This document shows positions 38,007-48,500 of a stretch of DNA of 64,000 nucleotides, piece after piece. The notes below the pieces were generated by a model, which saw only the letters and a list, made by a program, of their open reading frames with translations, searched no databases and was not told the origin of the DNA. This DNA comes from Phycisphaerales bacterium (GTDB taxonomy: Bacteria > Planctomycetota > Phycisphaerae > Phycisphaerales > UBA1924). Position numbers and translations under genes: made by a program. The first letter of the stretch is position 1. The number at the start of each line of letters is the position of its first letter. Location of the stretch: the NCBI GenBank assembly GCA_029260295.1, contig JAJDDN010000008.1, forward strand, positions 310,001 through 374,000, in the 5' to 3' direction.

Positions 38007-39502
38007 GAACTTTCTTTACAACAGCATTGGTTGCGGCTTCATTGTCCGCAACATCATTGACGATGGCGGCTGACCGACCATCTCACCCGTCAGATATTCA
38101 GTTTTCTGAACTGAACTTCACCCCGCCGATGGCATCCGATTTTCGCCATGAACTTTCCAATGGCGTGCCTGTGTTTATCGCAGAATCCCATGAGTTCCCT
38201 TTGATCACCATCCGGTTTAGTTTCCGGGGCGGTGAGTACATGGTTCCTGTCGAAAGAACAGGGATGAGCGGGCTCACCGGTGGCTTGATGCGTTCGGGGG
38301 GTACGGCCTCAATGACTCCTGACAAGCTCGATGAAGAGTTTGATTTCCTCGCGGCCAATGTATCGGCCAATATTGGTGATACGACTGCGGGTGCTTCTCT
38401 GAACTGCTTGACGAGCAATCTCGATCAGGCGTTCGGGTTGTTTATGGAGATGATTCAGAACCCGCGTTTCGACGAGGATCGCTTTGAGATCCGCCGGGGG
38501 CAGATTCTTGAGTCGTTTGAGTCTCGCAACGATGCGGGCATCGGGATCGCGATCCGTGAACTCGGGTACCTGATGTGGGGCGATGAACACTTCGAAGGTC
38601 GCCAGCCTACGCGTGAAACGATCGAATCGATCACCATTGATGACATGAAGGCGCTGCATGCGAAGATTTTCCATCCTGGGAATCTGATGATCGCGGTGAC
38701 CGGCGATGTTGATCAGGGCGAGATTCTGGCGTTCCTTGAGGAGTCCATGAATAGTTGGTCGGTTGGTGATATCTCACCTGAGATTCCGCAGCCGGTCCAG
38801 GCATATGAGCCCGGCGTGTACTACTACGAGAAGGATCAGCCTCAGGTGCAGGTTCTGATCGCGCATCGTGGTATCGAGCGTGATGATGCCGATGCGGTTG
38901 ATGTTGAGGTGATGAATCAGATTCTTGGTGGATCGGGCTTTACGAGCCGGATTACCAATACTGTCCGTACACAGGAAGGGCTCGCATACACCGCAGGTTC
39001 GGTATTCTCAAACCGTGTCGATTATCCCGGCATGTTTATGTCGTACTTCTTTACCAAGACGGCGACGACCGCTTTGGCGACGCGTCTGGTCTTCGGCGAG
39101 ATCGACAAGATCCAGACCGAGGAAGCGACGACAGAAGAGATCGAGATCATTCAGAACTCGCTTGTTGAAACCTTCCCACGCAACTTTGAATCCAAGGGTG
39201 CAATGATGGGCTTGTTTATGAGTGACGAGCGGACCGGTCGTCCAGATGATTACTGGCAGACTTATCGCGACAAGGTTCGTGCGGTTTCTGCTTCTGATGT
39301 CCAGGAGGCCGCGCTTGAGTACCTGAATCCGGCGTCGGCGGTCATCATGGTCGTTGGGCCCGTTGACGAAATCAAGGCCGGAAACGCTGAATCGGAGGCT
39401 GATGCGAATCGGATCTCAACGATGGTGGAGTTCTTTGGTGGTAAATCCACCGTGCTCCCGGAGCGTGATCCAGAATCTTTGAAACCCGTCGATTCTGAGT
39501 GA
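38003..39502 (+). CDS. M16-family peptidase-like protein, inactive partner
   Basis: 499 residues with a signal peptide (MRTFFTTALVAASLSATSLT). The M16 fold is clear (FRGGEYMVPVERTGMSGLTG, LMRSGGTASMTPDKLDEEFD, NTVRTQEGLAYTAGSVFSNR), but the HxxEH zinc motif is absent: the equivalent stretch reads TGGLM. Such subunits pair with the active one, here the upstream gene, to complete the chamber. Terminated by a strong hairpin. Confidence 0.92.
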   Translation: MRTFFTTALVAASLSATSLTMAADRPSHPSDIQFSELNFTPPMASDFRHELSNGVPVFIAESHEFPLITIRFSFRGGEYMVPVERTGMSGLTGGLMRSGGTASMTPDKLDEEFDFLAANVSANIGDTTAGASLNCLTSNLDQAFGLFMEMIQNPRFDEDRFEIRRGQILESFESRNDAGIGIAIRELGYLMWGDEHFEGRQPTRETIESITIDDMKALHAKIFHPGNLMIAVTGDVDQGEILAFLEESMNSWSVGDISPEIPQPVQAYEPGVYYYEKDQPQVQVLIAHRGIERDDADAVDVEVMNQILGGSGFTSRITNTVRTQEGLAYTAGSVFSNRVDYPGMFMSYFFTKTATTALATRLVFGEIDKIQTEEATTEEIEIIQNSLVETFPRNFESKGAMMGLFMSDERTGRPDDYWQTYRDKVRAVSASDVQEAALEYLNPASAVIMVVGPVDEIKAGNAESEADANRISTMVEFFGGKSTVLPERDPESLKPVDSE

Positions 39503-39540
39503 TTATCTGAACCGTAAGGGTGTCAGATCTGGTATATTCA

Positions 39541-39573
39541 AGGGCCCATCCGATTCTCGGATGGGCCTTTCTT
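39541..39573 (+). terminator. intrinsic terminator after the M16 pair
   Basis: GGCCCATCCGA / TCGGATGGGCC perfect 11-bp stem with a 3-nt loop, then TTTCTT. Confidence 0.92.
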
Positions 39574-39612
39574 GTACACCAACCAGTCGCAGGATTTCAG
39601 AAGGAGATCAGC

Positions 39613-42600
39613 GTGAAGACACGAACGATATTGATGGGTATGTTTGCCGGGCTTGCTGCGGGATTCGCGGGGGCCGGGCAGAGTGACGGGCATCCTGGTT
39701 TGATTCAGTATCCTGCGTTGTCGCCTGATGGGAATACGGTCGTATTTTCCGCGGCAGGGGATCTGTGGGGGATGGATATTGCGGGTGGGACCGCCAGCCG
39801 GTTGACGGCACACCCGGCGATCGAAGGGCGGGCAAAGTTTGATGCTGAGGGATCCCGTCTCGCGTTTGAATCGAATCGTGGCGGGGTCGCCAATATCTTT
39901 ATGGCTGATGTCGCTGGGGCCGGTGCTTCGACTGTTCTGAGCGGGATTGATCGGGTGACGACTTCTGACCGGACGCAGTGGCTTGGCGGGTTCAGCAGCG
40001 ATGGGGAATCGGTGTTGTTCTCGGCGTATTTGTATCCCGAGATTTATCGACAGCCGCGGATGTATTCTGCACCGATCGATGGCGGGCCGTTGTCTGATCT
40101 GACGGGGTCGTTTGGGCGGGCGCCGTACCAGTCGGTTGATGGGGACTCGGTGTACTTTATTCGTGGGTACTACTACCCGCATCGTGTGATCTACCGCGGA
40201 CCAGGGAATCTTGATATCTGGAAGTTCTCTCAGGGTAGTGGGGAGTTTGAACAGGTGACCGGGTTTGACGGGAACGACATGGACCCGTGCCCGCTTCCTG
40301 ATGGTTCTTTGCTGTATCTTTCGTCGAAGGACGGGCAATACAACCTGTACCGGATGGATGCGGGGAAGTCGGATGCGAAGGGTCGCAAGCCCGGAAAGCA
40401 ACTGACGAACTTTGCTCCGGGCGAGGGCGAGCACACCATCATGGCTGGCGTTCGAGATCTGAGTGTTTCGCGTGACGGTTCTGTGGCGGTGTTTGTGGTG
40501 GTCAATTCGCTCTACACGCTTGACCTGACGGACAGCAAGGCGTCGCCTGTAGCCGTGGAGTTCTCGATGGGGACAGACTCGGACCGTGATCTTGTGCGTT
40601 CGATTGATGCATCGAAGAAGGTTTCCGAAGGTGCGATGCATCCATCAGGTGATGCGATCGCTGTTGTTGCTCGAAATGAACTGTTTATTCGGTCTACCTC
40701 AGAAGATTATCCTTCGAGGCGTATTACCGATACGCCGGTACGCGAGCGTGATATTGCATGGTCGCCTGATGGGGAGGTGCTGTACTTTGTTGCTGATGAT
40801 GAGGATTCGCTTGGTTCAATATTCGCGGCTCGGGTAACTTTGAGCAGCGAGGATCTCAAGCCGGAAGAAGTTGAAGGACCTGAAGAGGAAACAGCTGAAG
40901 AAGATGAAGTTGTTGATGGAACCGAAGAGGCAGAATCCGGTGATGGAACTGAGACGAGTGAAGACTCGGATAACGAAGATGTTGAGGAAGAAGAAATCGA
41001 AGTAGAAACCGTTGATCATGCGGCCCGCTGGGCGGGGGCTCTGCGGTTTGAGGTTTCGCCGGTTGTTGTAGATAACGGATTGGCTTACGGCCCAACGCCG
41101 TCGCCTGATGGCAAGAAGCTGATGTACAAGCGGGATCGTGGTGATGTGGTGATCCGTGATCTTGAATCAGGTGATGAGCGGGTCATTCTTGAAGCGTGGT
41201 CTGATCCTGAGATACTCTGGGCGAGCGATTCGGTTCATGTGGTGTATTCGAGTTATGACCTGAACTTCAATGTTGATATTTACTTGCTTGATACTCGGCT
41301 CGACGAGAACGGTGACTCACAAGAAGCCCAGAACCTGACGCGGCATCCTGACCTGGATCACACGCCTCAGCTTTCGGCGGACGGGAAGGTTCTGACTTTC
41401 CTATCCGATCGTGGGGGCAACAACTGGGAATGGGATGTGTACGCGATCAATCTGGACAGCGATCTTGACGGGATGCGTGGGTATGAGATTGATTCTTACT
41501 ACGAGGATGCAGTGGGGGCTGTTAAAAAGCGCGAGCCTCTGGATGTGAATGATCCGCCTGAGATTGAGCCTTTGGAGTTCGATGTTGATGACGCGTATCT
41601 GCGTGTGCGTCGGATCACTTCGACCCCGGAGACCGAGGACAACTTGGTGATGTCGCCGGGGGGGAACCGGATCGCCTTTACGGTTGATGGGTCGTTTGTG
41701 TCGGTTGATCAGCATGGTAAGGAGATGAAGACGATCCATAAGAGCTCGGTGTCTAATCCGCGTGTATCGCTTGATGGCAAATCTGTTTCGTTTGTCAGCG
41801 GCGGGCAGGCCCACAGTTCTGGCATGACTGGTGGGGACTCGGATACCTATTCAATCAATGGGAAGATTCAAGTTGATTCTAGTGCGGAGCTCTCGCAGAA
41901 GTTCCAGGAGGCGGCTGGGCGGTTCGGGGTGGCGTTCTATCACCCGACGCTCAAGGGTCTTGATTGGGACGGGATTACTGATCGCTATGGTGATCTGGTC
42001 ATGCAGACGCGGACCAACGCAGCGTTCCAGCGCATCATGAACTTTATGTTCGGTGAGGTAGATGGTTCGCATACCGGGATCTGGGGTGGCGATGGATTCA
42101 GTGCCAGTTCTGCACGCAATGGATATCTCGGGATCGATTCCACACCTGTTGCTGATGGCCACAGAGTAGACCGGATTTATGTTCGGGGTGCTGTTGAGAA
42201 AATGGATGATGGGATACAGATTGGCGATGTCATCGTTGCGATTGGTGATGCCAATCTTGTTGAAGCAGGACTCCGCGACTTGCATATGTCCATGGCGGGC
42301 ATGAGCGGTTCTGAAGTGCTTGTTGAGTATCTTCGGATGAACGATGAGTCCGGAGAAATAGAGACCGAGTTCGGGATGGTGACTCCACTCAGCTATGGCG
42401 GCAACTCGATAGTTCGGTACCGCCAGGAAGTGCTTGATCGCCAGGACGAGGTTGATGCGATGTCGGACGGGAAGCTCGGGTATCTGCATATCCGCTCTAT
42501 GGGTGCGGCGTCGGTTCGTGACTTTGAGCGTGATCTGTTTGCGGCCGCCGATGGGAAGGATGGGCTGATCATTGATGTCCGGGATAACGGTGGGGGATGG

Positions 42601-43050
42601 ACGACCGATGTGCTGCTCGCTTCGCTCACGGCCCCGACGCATGCCTACACCATTCCTCGCGGAGCGAATCCCGATGATGTTCGGTCGGATTCGTATCCAC
42701 GCGATCGCCGGTTGATCTATGCGTACTCCCGTCCGATTGTGGTGTTGATCAATGAGAACTCATTCTCGAATGCAGAGATCTTTGCTCACTCAATCCGCTA
42801 CGCCAAGCGTGGTCGTTTGATTGGCGTGCAGACCTTTGGCGGCGTGATCTCTACTGGGTCGTTCTCGTTGATTGATGGTACGACTGTTCGTCGGCCATTC
42901 CGTGGGTGGTACCTGCCGGACGGGACTGATATGGAGAGCAACGGTGCCAAGCCGGATGTTCATGTCAGGCAGACTCCTGGTGATGAAGCCGCTGGCCAAG
43001 ACCCTCAGCTTGAGGCGGCGGTGAAGGATTTGCTCAAGACGATTAAGTAA
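39613..43050 (+). CDS. tricorn protease homologue with PDZ and S41 core
   Basis: 1145 residues from a GTG at 39613, with AAGGAGA 5 nt upstream and a signal peptide (MKTRTILMGMFAGLAAGFAG pattern after the start). Two propeller regions of PD40/WD40-like repeats (IQYPALSPDGNTVVFSAAGD and similar) are separated by an acidic linker at about 415-470. A tricorn core domain, a PDZ segment (YLGIDSTPVADGHRVDRIYV) and an S41 protease core with INENSFSNAEIFAHSIRY, containing the probable catalytic Ser, follow. Processes oligopeptides in the periplasm, complementing the M16 pair and the peptide transporter. Confidence 0.92.
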   Translation: MKTRTILMGMFAGLAAGFAGAGQSDGHPGLIQYPALSPDGNTVVFSAAGDLWGMDIAGGTASRLTAHPAIEGRAKFDAEGSRLAFESNRGGVANIFMADVAGAGASTVLSGIDRVTTSDRTQWLGGFSSDGESVLFSAYLYPEIYRQPRMYSAPIDGGPLSDLTGSFGRAPYQSVDGDSVYFIRGYYYPHRVIYRGPGNLDIWKFSQGSGEFEQVTGFDGNDMDPCPLPDGSLLYLSSKDGQYNLYRMDAGKSDAKGRKPGKQLTNFAPGEGEHTIMAGVRDLSVSRDGSVAVFVVVNSLYTLDLTDSKASPVAVEFSMGTDSDRDLVRSIDASKKVSEGAMHPSGDAIAVVARNELFIRSTSEDYPSRRITDTPVRERDIAWSPDGEVLYFVADDEDSLGSIFAARVTLSSEDLKPEEVEGPEEETAEEDEVVDGTEEAESGDGTETSEDSDNEDVEEEEIEVETVDHAARWAGALRFEVSPVVVDNGLAYGPTPSPDGKKLMYKRDRGDVVIRDLESGDERVILEAWSDPEILWASDSVHVVYSSYDLNFNVDIYLLDTRLDENGDSQEAQNLTRHPDLDHTPQLSADGKVLTFLSDRGGNNWEWDVYAINLDSDLDGMRGYEIDSYYEDAVGAVKKREPLDVNDPPEIEPLEFDVDDAYLRVRRITSTPETEDNLVMSPGGNRIAFTVDGSFVSVDQHGKEMKTIHKSSVSNPRVSLDGKSVSFVSGGQAHSSGMTGGDSDTYSINGKIQVDSSAELSQKFQEAAGRFGVAFYHPTLKGLDWDGITDRYGDLVMQTRTNAAFQRIMNFMFGEVDGSHTGIWGGDGFSASSARNGYLGIDSTPVADGHRVDRIYVRGAVEKMDDGIQIGDVIVAIGDANLVEAGLRDLHMSMAGMSGSEVLVEYLRMNDESGEIETEFGMVTPLSYGGNSIVRYRQEVLDRQDEVDAMSDGKLGYLHIRSMGAASVRDFERDLFAAADGKDGLIIDVRDNGGGWTTDVLLASLTAPTHAYTIPRGANPDDVRSDSYPRDRRLIYAYSRPIVVLINENSFSNAEIFAHSIRYAKRGRLIGVQTFGGVISTGSFSLIDGTTVRRPFRGWYLPDGTDMESNGAKPDVHVRQTPGDEAAGQDPQLEAAVKDLLKTIK

Positions 43051-43072
43051 TCAACTTGGTTAAGGACAATTG

Positions 43073-43108
43073 AAAAGGCCCCGCGATGTGAATCGCGGGG
43101 CCTTGTTT
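43073..43108. terminator. bidirectional terminator between convergent tricorn genes
   Basis: AAGGCCCCGCGAT / ATCGCGGGGCCTT 13-bp perfect stem with a 4-nt loop. T-rich on the plus side, and an A-run on the left side serves the minus-strand gene. Confidence 0.92.
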
Positions 43109-43127
43109 ATGAAGTGACCAAGTCGGC

Positions 43128-46100
43128 TTACTCGTCTGCTTTTTCGATGCCAACACCAGTACGAATTGGTTCAGCAGGACGCTGAGGTGGGTGGTAGCCG
43201 TTGGTTTTGATCTCGCTGAGGAGATGCTCGACGGCTACATCGAGTTGTGGATCAGAACCATCGGCCATCTTCGATGGATCGGCGATGACTTCAATGTCTG
43301 GGTCAACGCCGTGGCCTTCGATGCCCCAAGTACCATCGAGTTCATAGAAACCGAAGTTGGGGACGGTGGTGACCCCGCCGTCGATGAGCGATGGGACGCC
43401 GGAGATTCCGACGAGTCCGCCCCAGGTCCGGGTACCGATCAGAGCGCCGAGGCCGGCGTTCTTGAAGAGCCATGGGAACATGTCGCCACCGGAGCCTGCG
43501 TTGCCGTTGATGAGCATCGCCTTGGGGCCTTGGTGTGAGTCGTAGGGCCATGGCCAGTCATTCCCGTCGCGGCGGTACCAGTAGTTGGTGCGTGGACGGT
43601 TGAGGAGTTCGATGAAGCGGTTGGGGATCTGCCCGCCGCCGTTCCAGCGTTCGTCGATGAGCAGTGCTTCTTTGCCGGCTTGGCCGTAGAACTGGCGGAA
43701 CAGTTCGTTCTGGCCTTGGACGCCGGTGTTGGGGACATAGATGTACCCGATCTTGCCGTCCGAGGCTTCTTCTACATACCGGCGGTTGTCTTCGATCCAG
43801 TCGCGGTATCTGAGGTTTGATTCAGATCCCATCGGTTTGATGGTGACTGTACGCTCGTTGGCGATGACTTCGTCCTCATCGTTGGTATCAGCCGAGACGA
43901 GCGTGATGTTCGTTTCTGCTCCAGCGGTTCCGATGAATGCCGCCCATGGGTCCACGGTGGTATCGACGGCCATGCCGTTGACATGGGTGATGATGTCGCC
44001 TTCGTTGACATCAAGACCGTGGGCGTTGAGTGGGTTCCGTGCATCGGAATCCCATGCGGCACCTTCGTAGATGGTGTCGATACGGAACCCTGTGTACTGG
44101 GTATCGGCGATGGTTTCGCTGGCGACCGAGAAATCTACGCCGAGCATGCCGACATTGGTAAAGGGCTGGCCTTCGGTGTCGCCGCCGTAGTAGTACGAGT
44201 GGCCGACATTGAGTTCGCCGATGAGTTCACCGATGATGTAGCTGATGTCTTCTCTTGAGACAGCGTCTTCAACCATTGGGAGGTAATGTGCGAGGACAGC
44301 GTCCCAGTCCACGCCGTGCATGTTTTCAACATAGAAGAAGTCGCGATGACGACGCCATGCGTCGGTGACGAGCTGACGCCATTCTTCTTTGAGATTTACG
44401 GTTTTCATCAGTTTGGCGTTCATGCCGCTGACTGATTGGCCAGCCGAGGCATCGGCAAACCCAAATCCTGACGGTGTCATGGCGATGATCTTCTTGCCAT
44501 CGCCTGAGACCGCGTAGCCCATGCATACGGGGAGTACGGTCTTTTCTGATGGTTCGTCAGCGTTGATGTCGTAGAGCTTTAGTGAAGGTGCTCCGCCAGA
44601 TGTTCTGAGGTACAACAGGTTACCCTTGTCGTTCGATGAGAGACTCCCGAAGTTGCCCGCCGCAATTGGTAGTTCAATTCCACGGCGTTCGAAGTCCTCA
44701 AAGTTGATTTCAACGACCTCTGCGGCTTCGGTCTCTGAATCCGCGACTTCTTCAATTTCTTCTTCACTGATTTCGCTGGATACACGCTCGGCGGTCCAGT
44801 TTGCGGAGAAGCTCATCGCAGGGATTTCGAGCGTGCCGGTCATGGTGTTACCGCTGAGCGTACCGGTTTGAATCATTTTCAGACCATTTTCGGTAGACTC
44901 AGAGCGGAACTCCATGGTGTCTTCGTCGAAGGTGACGAGGTCGCCGAGGTCATCGGTTTCGCCCATTGATTCGGATTGACCAGTGATGTTGCCGTCGTCG
45001 TCAATGATAAAGAGAAGCTTGAATTCAACCTCATCCATAGGGGCGCCGAGTGCGGCCATGCCTGTGACGCTGCCTTCCCACTTGCCCCATAATGGGTGCT
45101 CGGTGTTGTAGCCTTCGAGGTATGCTGGGGTTTCGTCATCCGACTCGGCATCTGCGTCATCTTCGGACTCTGCGTCTTCGCTCTCGTCGGCGGAGTCTTC
45201 GGTGTCTTCTTCGTCTTCCCAAGTTTCCTCGTCGGATTCGAGAAGATGCTTGTTCTCTACCTCGTCATTGAGTGGGACAGCGATGATCCGGCCGGTTTCG
45301 GCGTAGATGAAGGTTGAGCCGACATCTTCGTACTGTGGTGAGGTGAAGTTGCGATTTGAGGTGTAGTACAGGTAATCGCCCTTCGATGAGAAGGCCGGGC
45401 TGGCGTCTGCGAAGAATCCTGAGGTGACTTGGTGCTTGTCACCTGTTTCGGTGTCAAAGATCCAGATGGATGTCATGAGAGATTCTTCGGAGCCTTTTTC
45501 GTAGGCGATCCATTTGGAATCATTGGACCACGAAACATTTGGTTGGTTGGCCCATGGGTCTGTATCGATCTCGCTCATGTCACCGGTTTCGACATCGACC
45601 AGGCTCATCACGCCGGCTTTGTCGATGACGATGATTGATTCTGAATCTGGGGACCAGGACGAGTTCATCCAGAAGGTCTTGTTGCCTTCGGTGAGTTGGC
45701 GTGTTTCGCCTTTGCCATCGGACTGGGTGATGTAGAGTTCGTATTCGCCGTTCTTATCGGAGAAGTACGAGATCCATCGGCCATCGGGGCTCCATTCTGG
45801 ATTGCGGTCTGCAGCCCCGGAGGAGTTTGTAATCTGACGGACGGGGCCGTTTTCTTCTGGTACGGTGAAGATGTCGCCTCGGGCTTCAACGACGGCACGC
45901 TTGCCGGTCGAAGAAATGCCGCCACCTGCGAGTTGAGCGAATGCGTTGATACGCTTTGGTCTCAATGATTCGCGTGCTCCTGGGATTTCAATCTCTATTT
46001 CTTTGGTTTTGGAGTTGCGAAGGTCGAGCAGGTGGATCTGTGAACCAAGCTGGAACACAATCTCACCCTTGCCTGAGGACCCGGGGCCCATGGAGGCGAA

Positions 46101-46883
46101 CTTGACATCATCATCAGCAAAATTCGTGACTTGCTCTGTGCGATTATTCTTGGTGTCGTAGCTCCAGACATTTAGGCGTGCTTCGTCACCTTGATCAGAG
46201 AGAAAGTAAACTTTGTCGCCGTTCCACATAGGGGTGGTGTCGGTGCCTTCCCAGTCGGTGACCTTTTGAGACTCGTTGGTGTTCAGGTTGTAGAGCCAGA
46301 TATCGGTCGCGAGTCCGCCGCGGTAGCGTTTCCAAGATCGGAAATCTCGGGAGTCGGTTGTGTAGGCGACCCATTCGCCCGAGTCATTGATAGATCCTAC
46401 GGCTCCGTATGGGATCGGTAGTTTGTTCGGCATGCCGCCATCGGGGTTTACGGTGAACAGGTTCTGTTGAGACGGGTTCCCGGCCATCGCGTTGTATGAG
46501 AACAGCAGATCGTTTGTGTTAGTCCAGTCGTTGAGCCGTTCGTTACTCGGGTGGTGGGTTACACGGAAGGGGATGCCGCCATTGATGTTGACGGTATAGA
46601 GGTCGCGGTCGCCTTCATAGTTCCCAATGAAAGCAACCGCTGTGCCATCGGGATTGAACTTTGGGAAGGATTCTTGCCCGGGAGGGCTCGCGAGTGGGCG
46701 GGCGGTGCCGCCCTTTTTGTCAACAATCCAGAGGTCGTTTGCGTAGACAAATACGACCTCTGTTTTGGAGACATCCGGGAAGCGGAACATCCCGGAGTTT
46801 GGTTCGGTATCCTGAGCAAGCGTGCCCGCTGAGATCATCAGCGGCAGCCCGCTCGCCAGTGCGAGTATGGTGGTTTTTTTCAT
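43128..46883 (-). CDS. second tricorn protease homologue, with acidic/beta insertion
   Basis: 1251 residues with signal peptide MKKTTILALASGLPLMISAG. Propeller repeats (FPKFNPDGTAVAFIGNYEGD; NPEWSPDGRWISYFSDKNGE; SPAFSSKGDYLYYTSNRNFT), then a highly acidic low-complexity stretch (EDEEDTEDSADESEDAESED). A beta-rich insert of about 130 residues (LWGKWEGSVTGMAALGAPMD to MSFSANWTAERV), a second propeller, a PDZ segment and a C-terminal S41 core follow. Catalytic Ser probably in INGNAGSGGDMFPWLFKNAG. Convergent with the other tricorn gene; the two are clearly divergent paralogues, not a recent duplication. Confidence 0.92.
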   Translation of the reverse strand: MKKTTILALASGLPLMISAGTLAQDTEPNSGMFRFPDVSKTEVVFVYANDLWIVDKKGGTARPLASPPGQESFPKFNPDGTAVAFIGNYEGDRDLYTVNINGGIPFRVTHHPSNERLNDWTNTNDLLFSYNAMAGNPSQQNLFTVNPDGGMPNKLPIPYGAVGSINDSGEWVAYTTDSRDFRSWKRYRGGLATDIWLYNLNTNESQKVTDWEGTDTTPMWNGDKVYFLSDQGDEARLNVWSYDTKNNRTEQVTNFADDDVKFASMGPGSSGKGEIVFQLGSQIHLLDLRNSKTKEIEIEIPGARESLRPKRINAFAQLAGGGISSTGKRAVVEARGDIFTVPEENGPVRQITNSSGAADRNPEWSPDGRWISYFSDKNGEYELYITQSDGKGETRQLTEGNKTFWMNSSWSPDSESIIVIDKAGVMSLVDVETGDMSEIDTDPWANQPNVSWSNDSKWIAYEKGSEESLMTSIWIFDTETGDKHQVTSGFFADASPAFSSKGDYLYYTSNRNFTSPQYEDVGSTFIYAETGRIIAVPLNDEVENKHLLESDEETWEDEEDTEDSADESEDAESEDDADAESDDETPAYLEGYNTEHPLWGKWEGSVTGMAALGAPMDEVEFKLLFIIDDDGNITGQSESMGETDDLGDLVTFDEDTMEFRSESTENGLKMIQTGTLSGNTMTGTLEIPAMSFSANWTAERVSSEISEEEIEEVADSETEAAEVVEINFEDFERRGIELPIAAGNFGSLSSNDKGNLLYLRTSGGAPSLKLYDINADEPSEKTVLPVCMGYAVSGDGKKIIAMTPSGFGFADASAGQSVSGMNAKLMKTVNLKEEWRQLVTDAWRRHRDFFYVENMHGVDWDAVLAHYLPMVEDAVSREDISYIIGELIGELNVGHSYYYGGDTEGQPFTNVGMLGVDFSVASETIADTQYTGFRIDTIYEGAAWDSDARNPLNAHGLDVNEGDIITHVNGMAVDTTVDPWAAFIGTAGAETNITLVSADTNDEDEVIANERTVTIKPMGSESNLRYRDWIEDNRRYVEEASDGKIGYIYVPNTGVQGQNELFRQFYGQAGKEALLIDERWNGGGQIPNRFIELLNRPRTNYWYRRDGNDWPWPYDSHQGPKAMLINGNAGSGGDMFPWLFKNAGLGALIGTRTWGGLVGISGVPSLIDGGVTTVPNFGFYELDGTWGIEGHGVDPDIEVIADPSKMADGSDPQLDVAVEHLLSEIKTNGYHPPQRPAEPIRTGVGIEKADE

Positions 46884-47061
46884 GTTTCCCCATTTTGGAG
46901 TAAGGGTTTCTTCATAGTCAAGGCGACACGCCTCGATTACCAGTTGTATGGATTTTTATCATACAGGTTTCAGCCTCAGAGTGAGAAATGGAGGATTTAC
47001 TGGCTTGTCTGGCAAGGAATCTTGACTTTGGAGTTCAGGCGGCAATGATACTGATCCTGAT

Positions 47062-47206
<145 letters not shown>

Positions 47207-47274
47207 TGATTTGTACACACGATCAGAGCATCAAACGAGACTCGCCAAACGAAGCACCGCTTCAAAGGCAAGTC

Positions 47275-48462
47275 ATGGCATTTCTAATCCAACGCAACGG
47301 AAACTACTCCATCCAATACTCGGTCGGTAAACGATCGAAACGAAAGGCACTCCGCACCAATTGCAAACAGATTGCTGAGGAGATGCTTCGGCAGTTTAAG
47401 TCTGCCGAGTACCAAGGGCTTCCATCTCCGCTCCCGACTAAAACCAACATCAGCGATGTGGTGGGGGCCTATGTTCGAAAGATGCGGACAACCAAAACGG
47501 TGAAAAGCGCCAAAGCGGATGTTCAGTACCTTCGCGCGGCCTTTGGAGAGTGCTGTGAGGAGCTTGAGTACTCTGAGTACCGCAAGGGAGCCCGATACGA
47601 CAAGAAGCCCGTCAGGAAGGGTAAGCGGGCCATGCGGGTCATTGAGAAGTCCTGCTTCGAAGCGGTCACCACCCAGGACATCGCGGACTTCATCACCGGC
47701 ATGGTCGATGCCAAGGGTCTAGAGCCGACCACGGCCAACCGATACCGCGAGGTCTTGCACACGCTCTTCAGCTGGGCGATCAGCGAAGGCCGGGTGAAGA
47801 TGCCCAACGACAAGAATCCCGTCACAGCCTTCAAGCGGCTCAGAGAGCATGCACCCCAGATCAGCTATCTGAACCTCGAACAGATCGATGAGCAGCTTCA
47901 AGCCTTGGAGTACCATCGGTTGGTGCAGACAGCGGTTACCATGTACATCTATGCGGGGATTCGCCGTGAGGAAGCATCTTGGCTGACACTGGCTGATGTT
48001 GATCTCCATGCTGGCATGATCCGTATTCGGGCCAAGACCATTGGCGGGGATATGTGGCAACCCAAGACCAATAAGAATCGAGTTGTCCCAATCAGTCGAT
48101 CCCTCCTGCCTTACCTGATGCGATACAAACCGGCCGAGACTGAACAGGGCTGGTATTTCCCAAGCCCTCGGAGTCATGCGTGGTGGGACCCTGACAACCT
48201 CTCAAGAGCCATTCGGGTGGCAAACAAGCTGGGCGGGTTGAAATGGACATGCCTCGAATACCGCCACACATTTGGGAGCCAGCTTGCTCAGAAGGGGGTG
48301 AGTTTGTATAAGATCAGTGCATTGATGGGGAACTCGCCAGAAATCTGCAGGAAGCATTATGCCGCGTTGGTGCCAGAAGCGATGGGGGATGAGGTGGAGT
48401 TTGGAGCAGCCATACTACCCAAAACGGACGCAAAAATGTCACCTCCTGTGATGATAGGGTGA
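47275..48462 (+). CDS. tyrosine-family integrase of the element
   Basis: 395 residues from ATG 47275 with AAAGG 6 nt upstream; an in-frame ATG at 47140 lies in the att repeat and gives an unlikely leader. An N-terminal arm-binding part and core-binding domain precede the catalytic domain: Arg230 (AGIRREEASWLTLADVD), Arg330 in CLEYRHTFGSQLAQKGVSLY and nucleophile Tyr362 (CRKHYAALVPEA). The HxxR His position appears to be Leu (LEYR), a tolerated variation. It recombines attP with the tRNA-fMet attB and lies next to attL as usual. Confidence 0.94.
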   Translation: MAFLIQRNGNYSIQYSVGKRSKRKALRTNCKQIAEEMLRQFKSAEYQGLPSPLPTKTNISDVVGAYVRKMRTTKTVKSAKADVQYLRAAFGECCEELEYSEYRKGARYDKKPVRKGKRAMRVIEKSCFEAVTTQDIADFITGMVDAKGLEPTTANRYREVLHTLFSWAISEGRVKMPNDKNPVTAFKRLREHAPQISYLNLEQIDEQLQALEYHRLVQTAVTMYIYAGIRREEASWLTLADVDLHAGMIRIRAKTIGGDMWQPKTNKNRVVPISRSLLPYLMRYKPAETEQGWYFPSPRSHAWWDPDNLSRAIRVANKLGGLKWTCLEYRHTFGSQLAQKGVSLYKISALMGNSPEICRKHYAALVPEAMGDEVEFGAAILPKTDAKMSPPVMIG

Positions 48463-48500
48463 TGAACTATTTGCTACACTAAAGACGGAAGGTGTACTTG

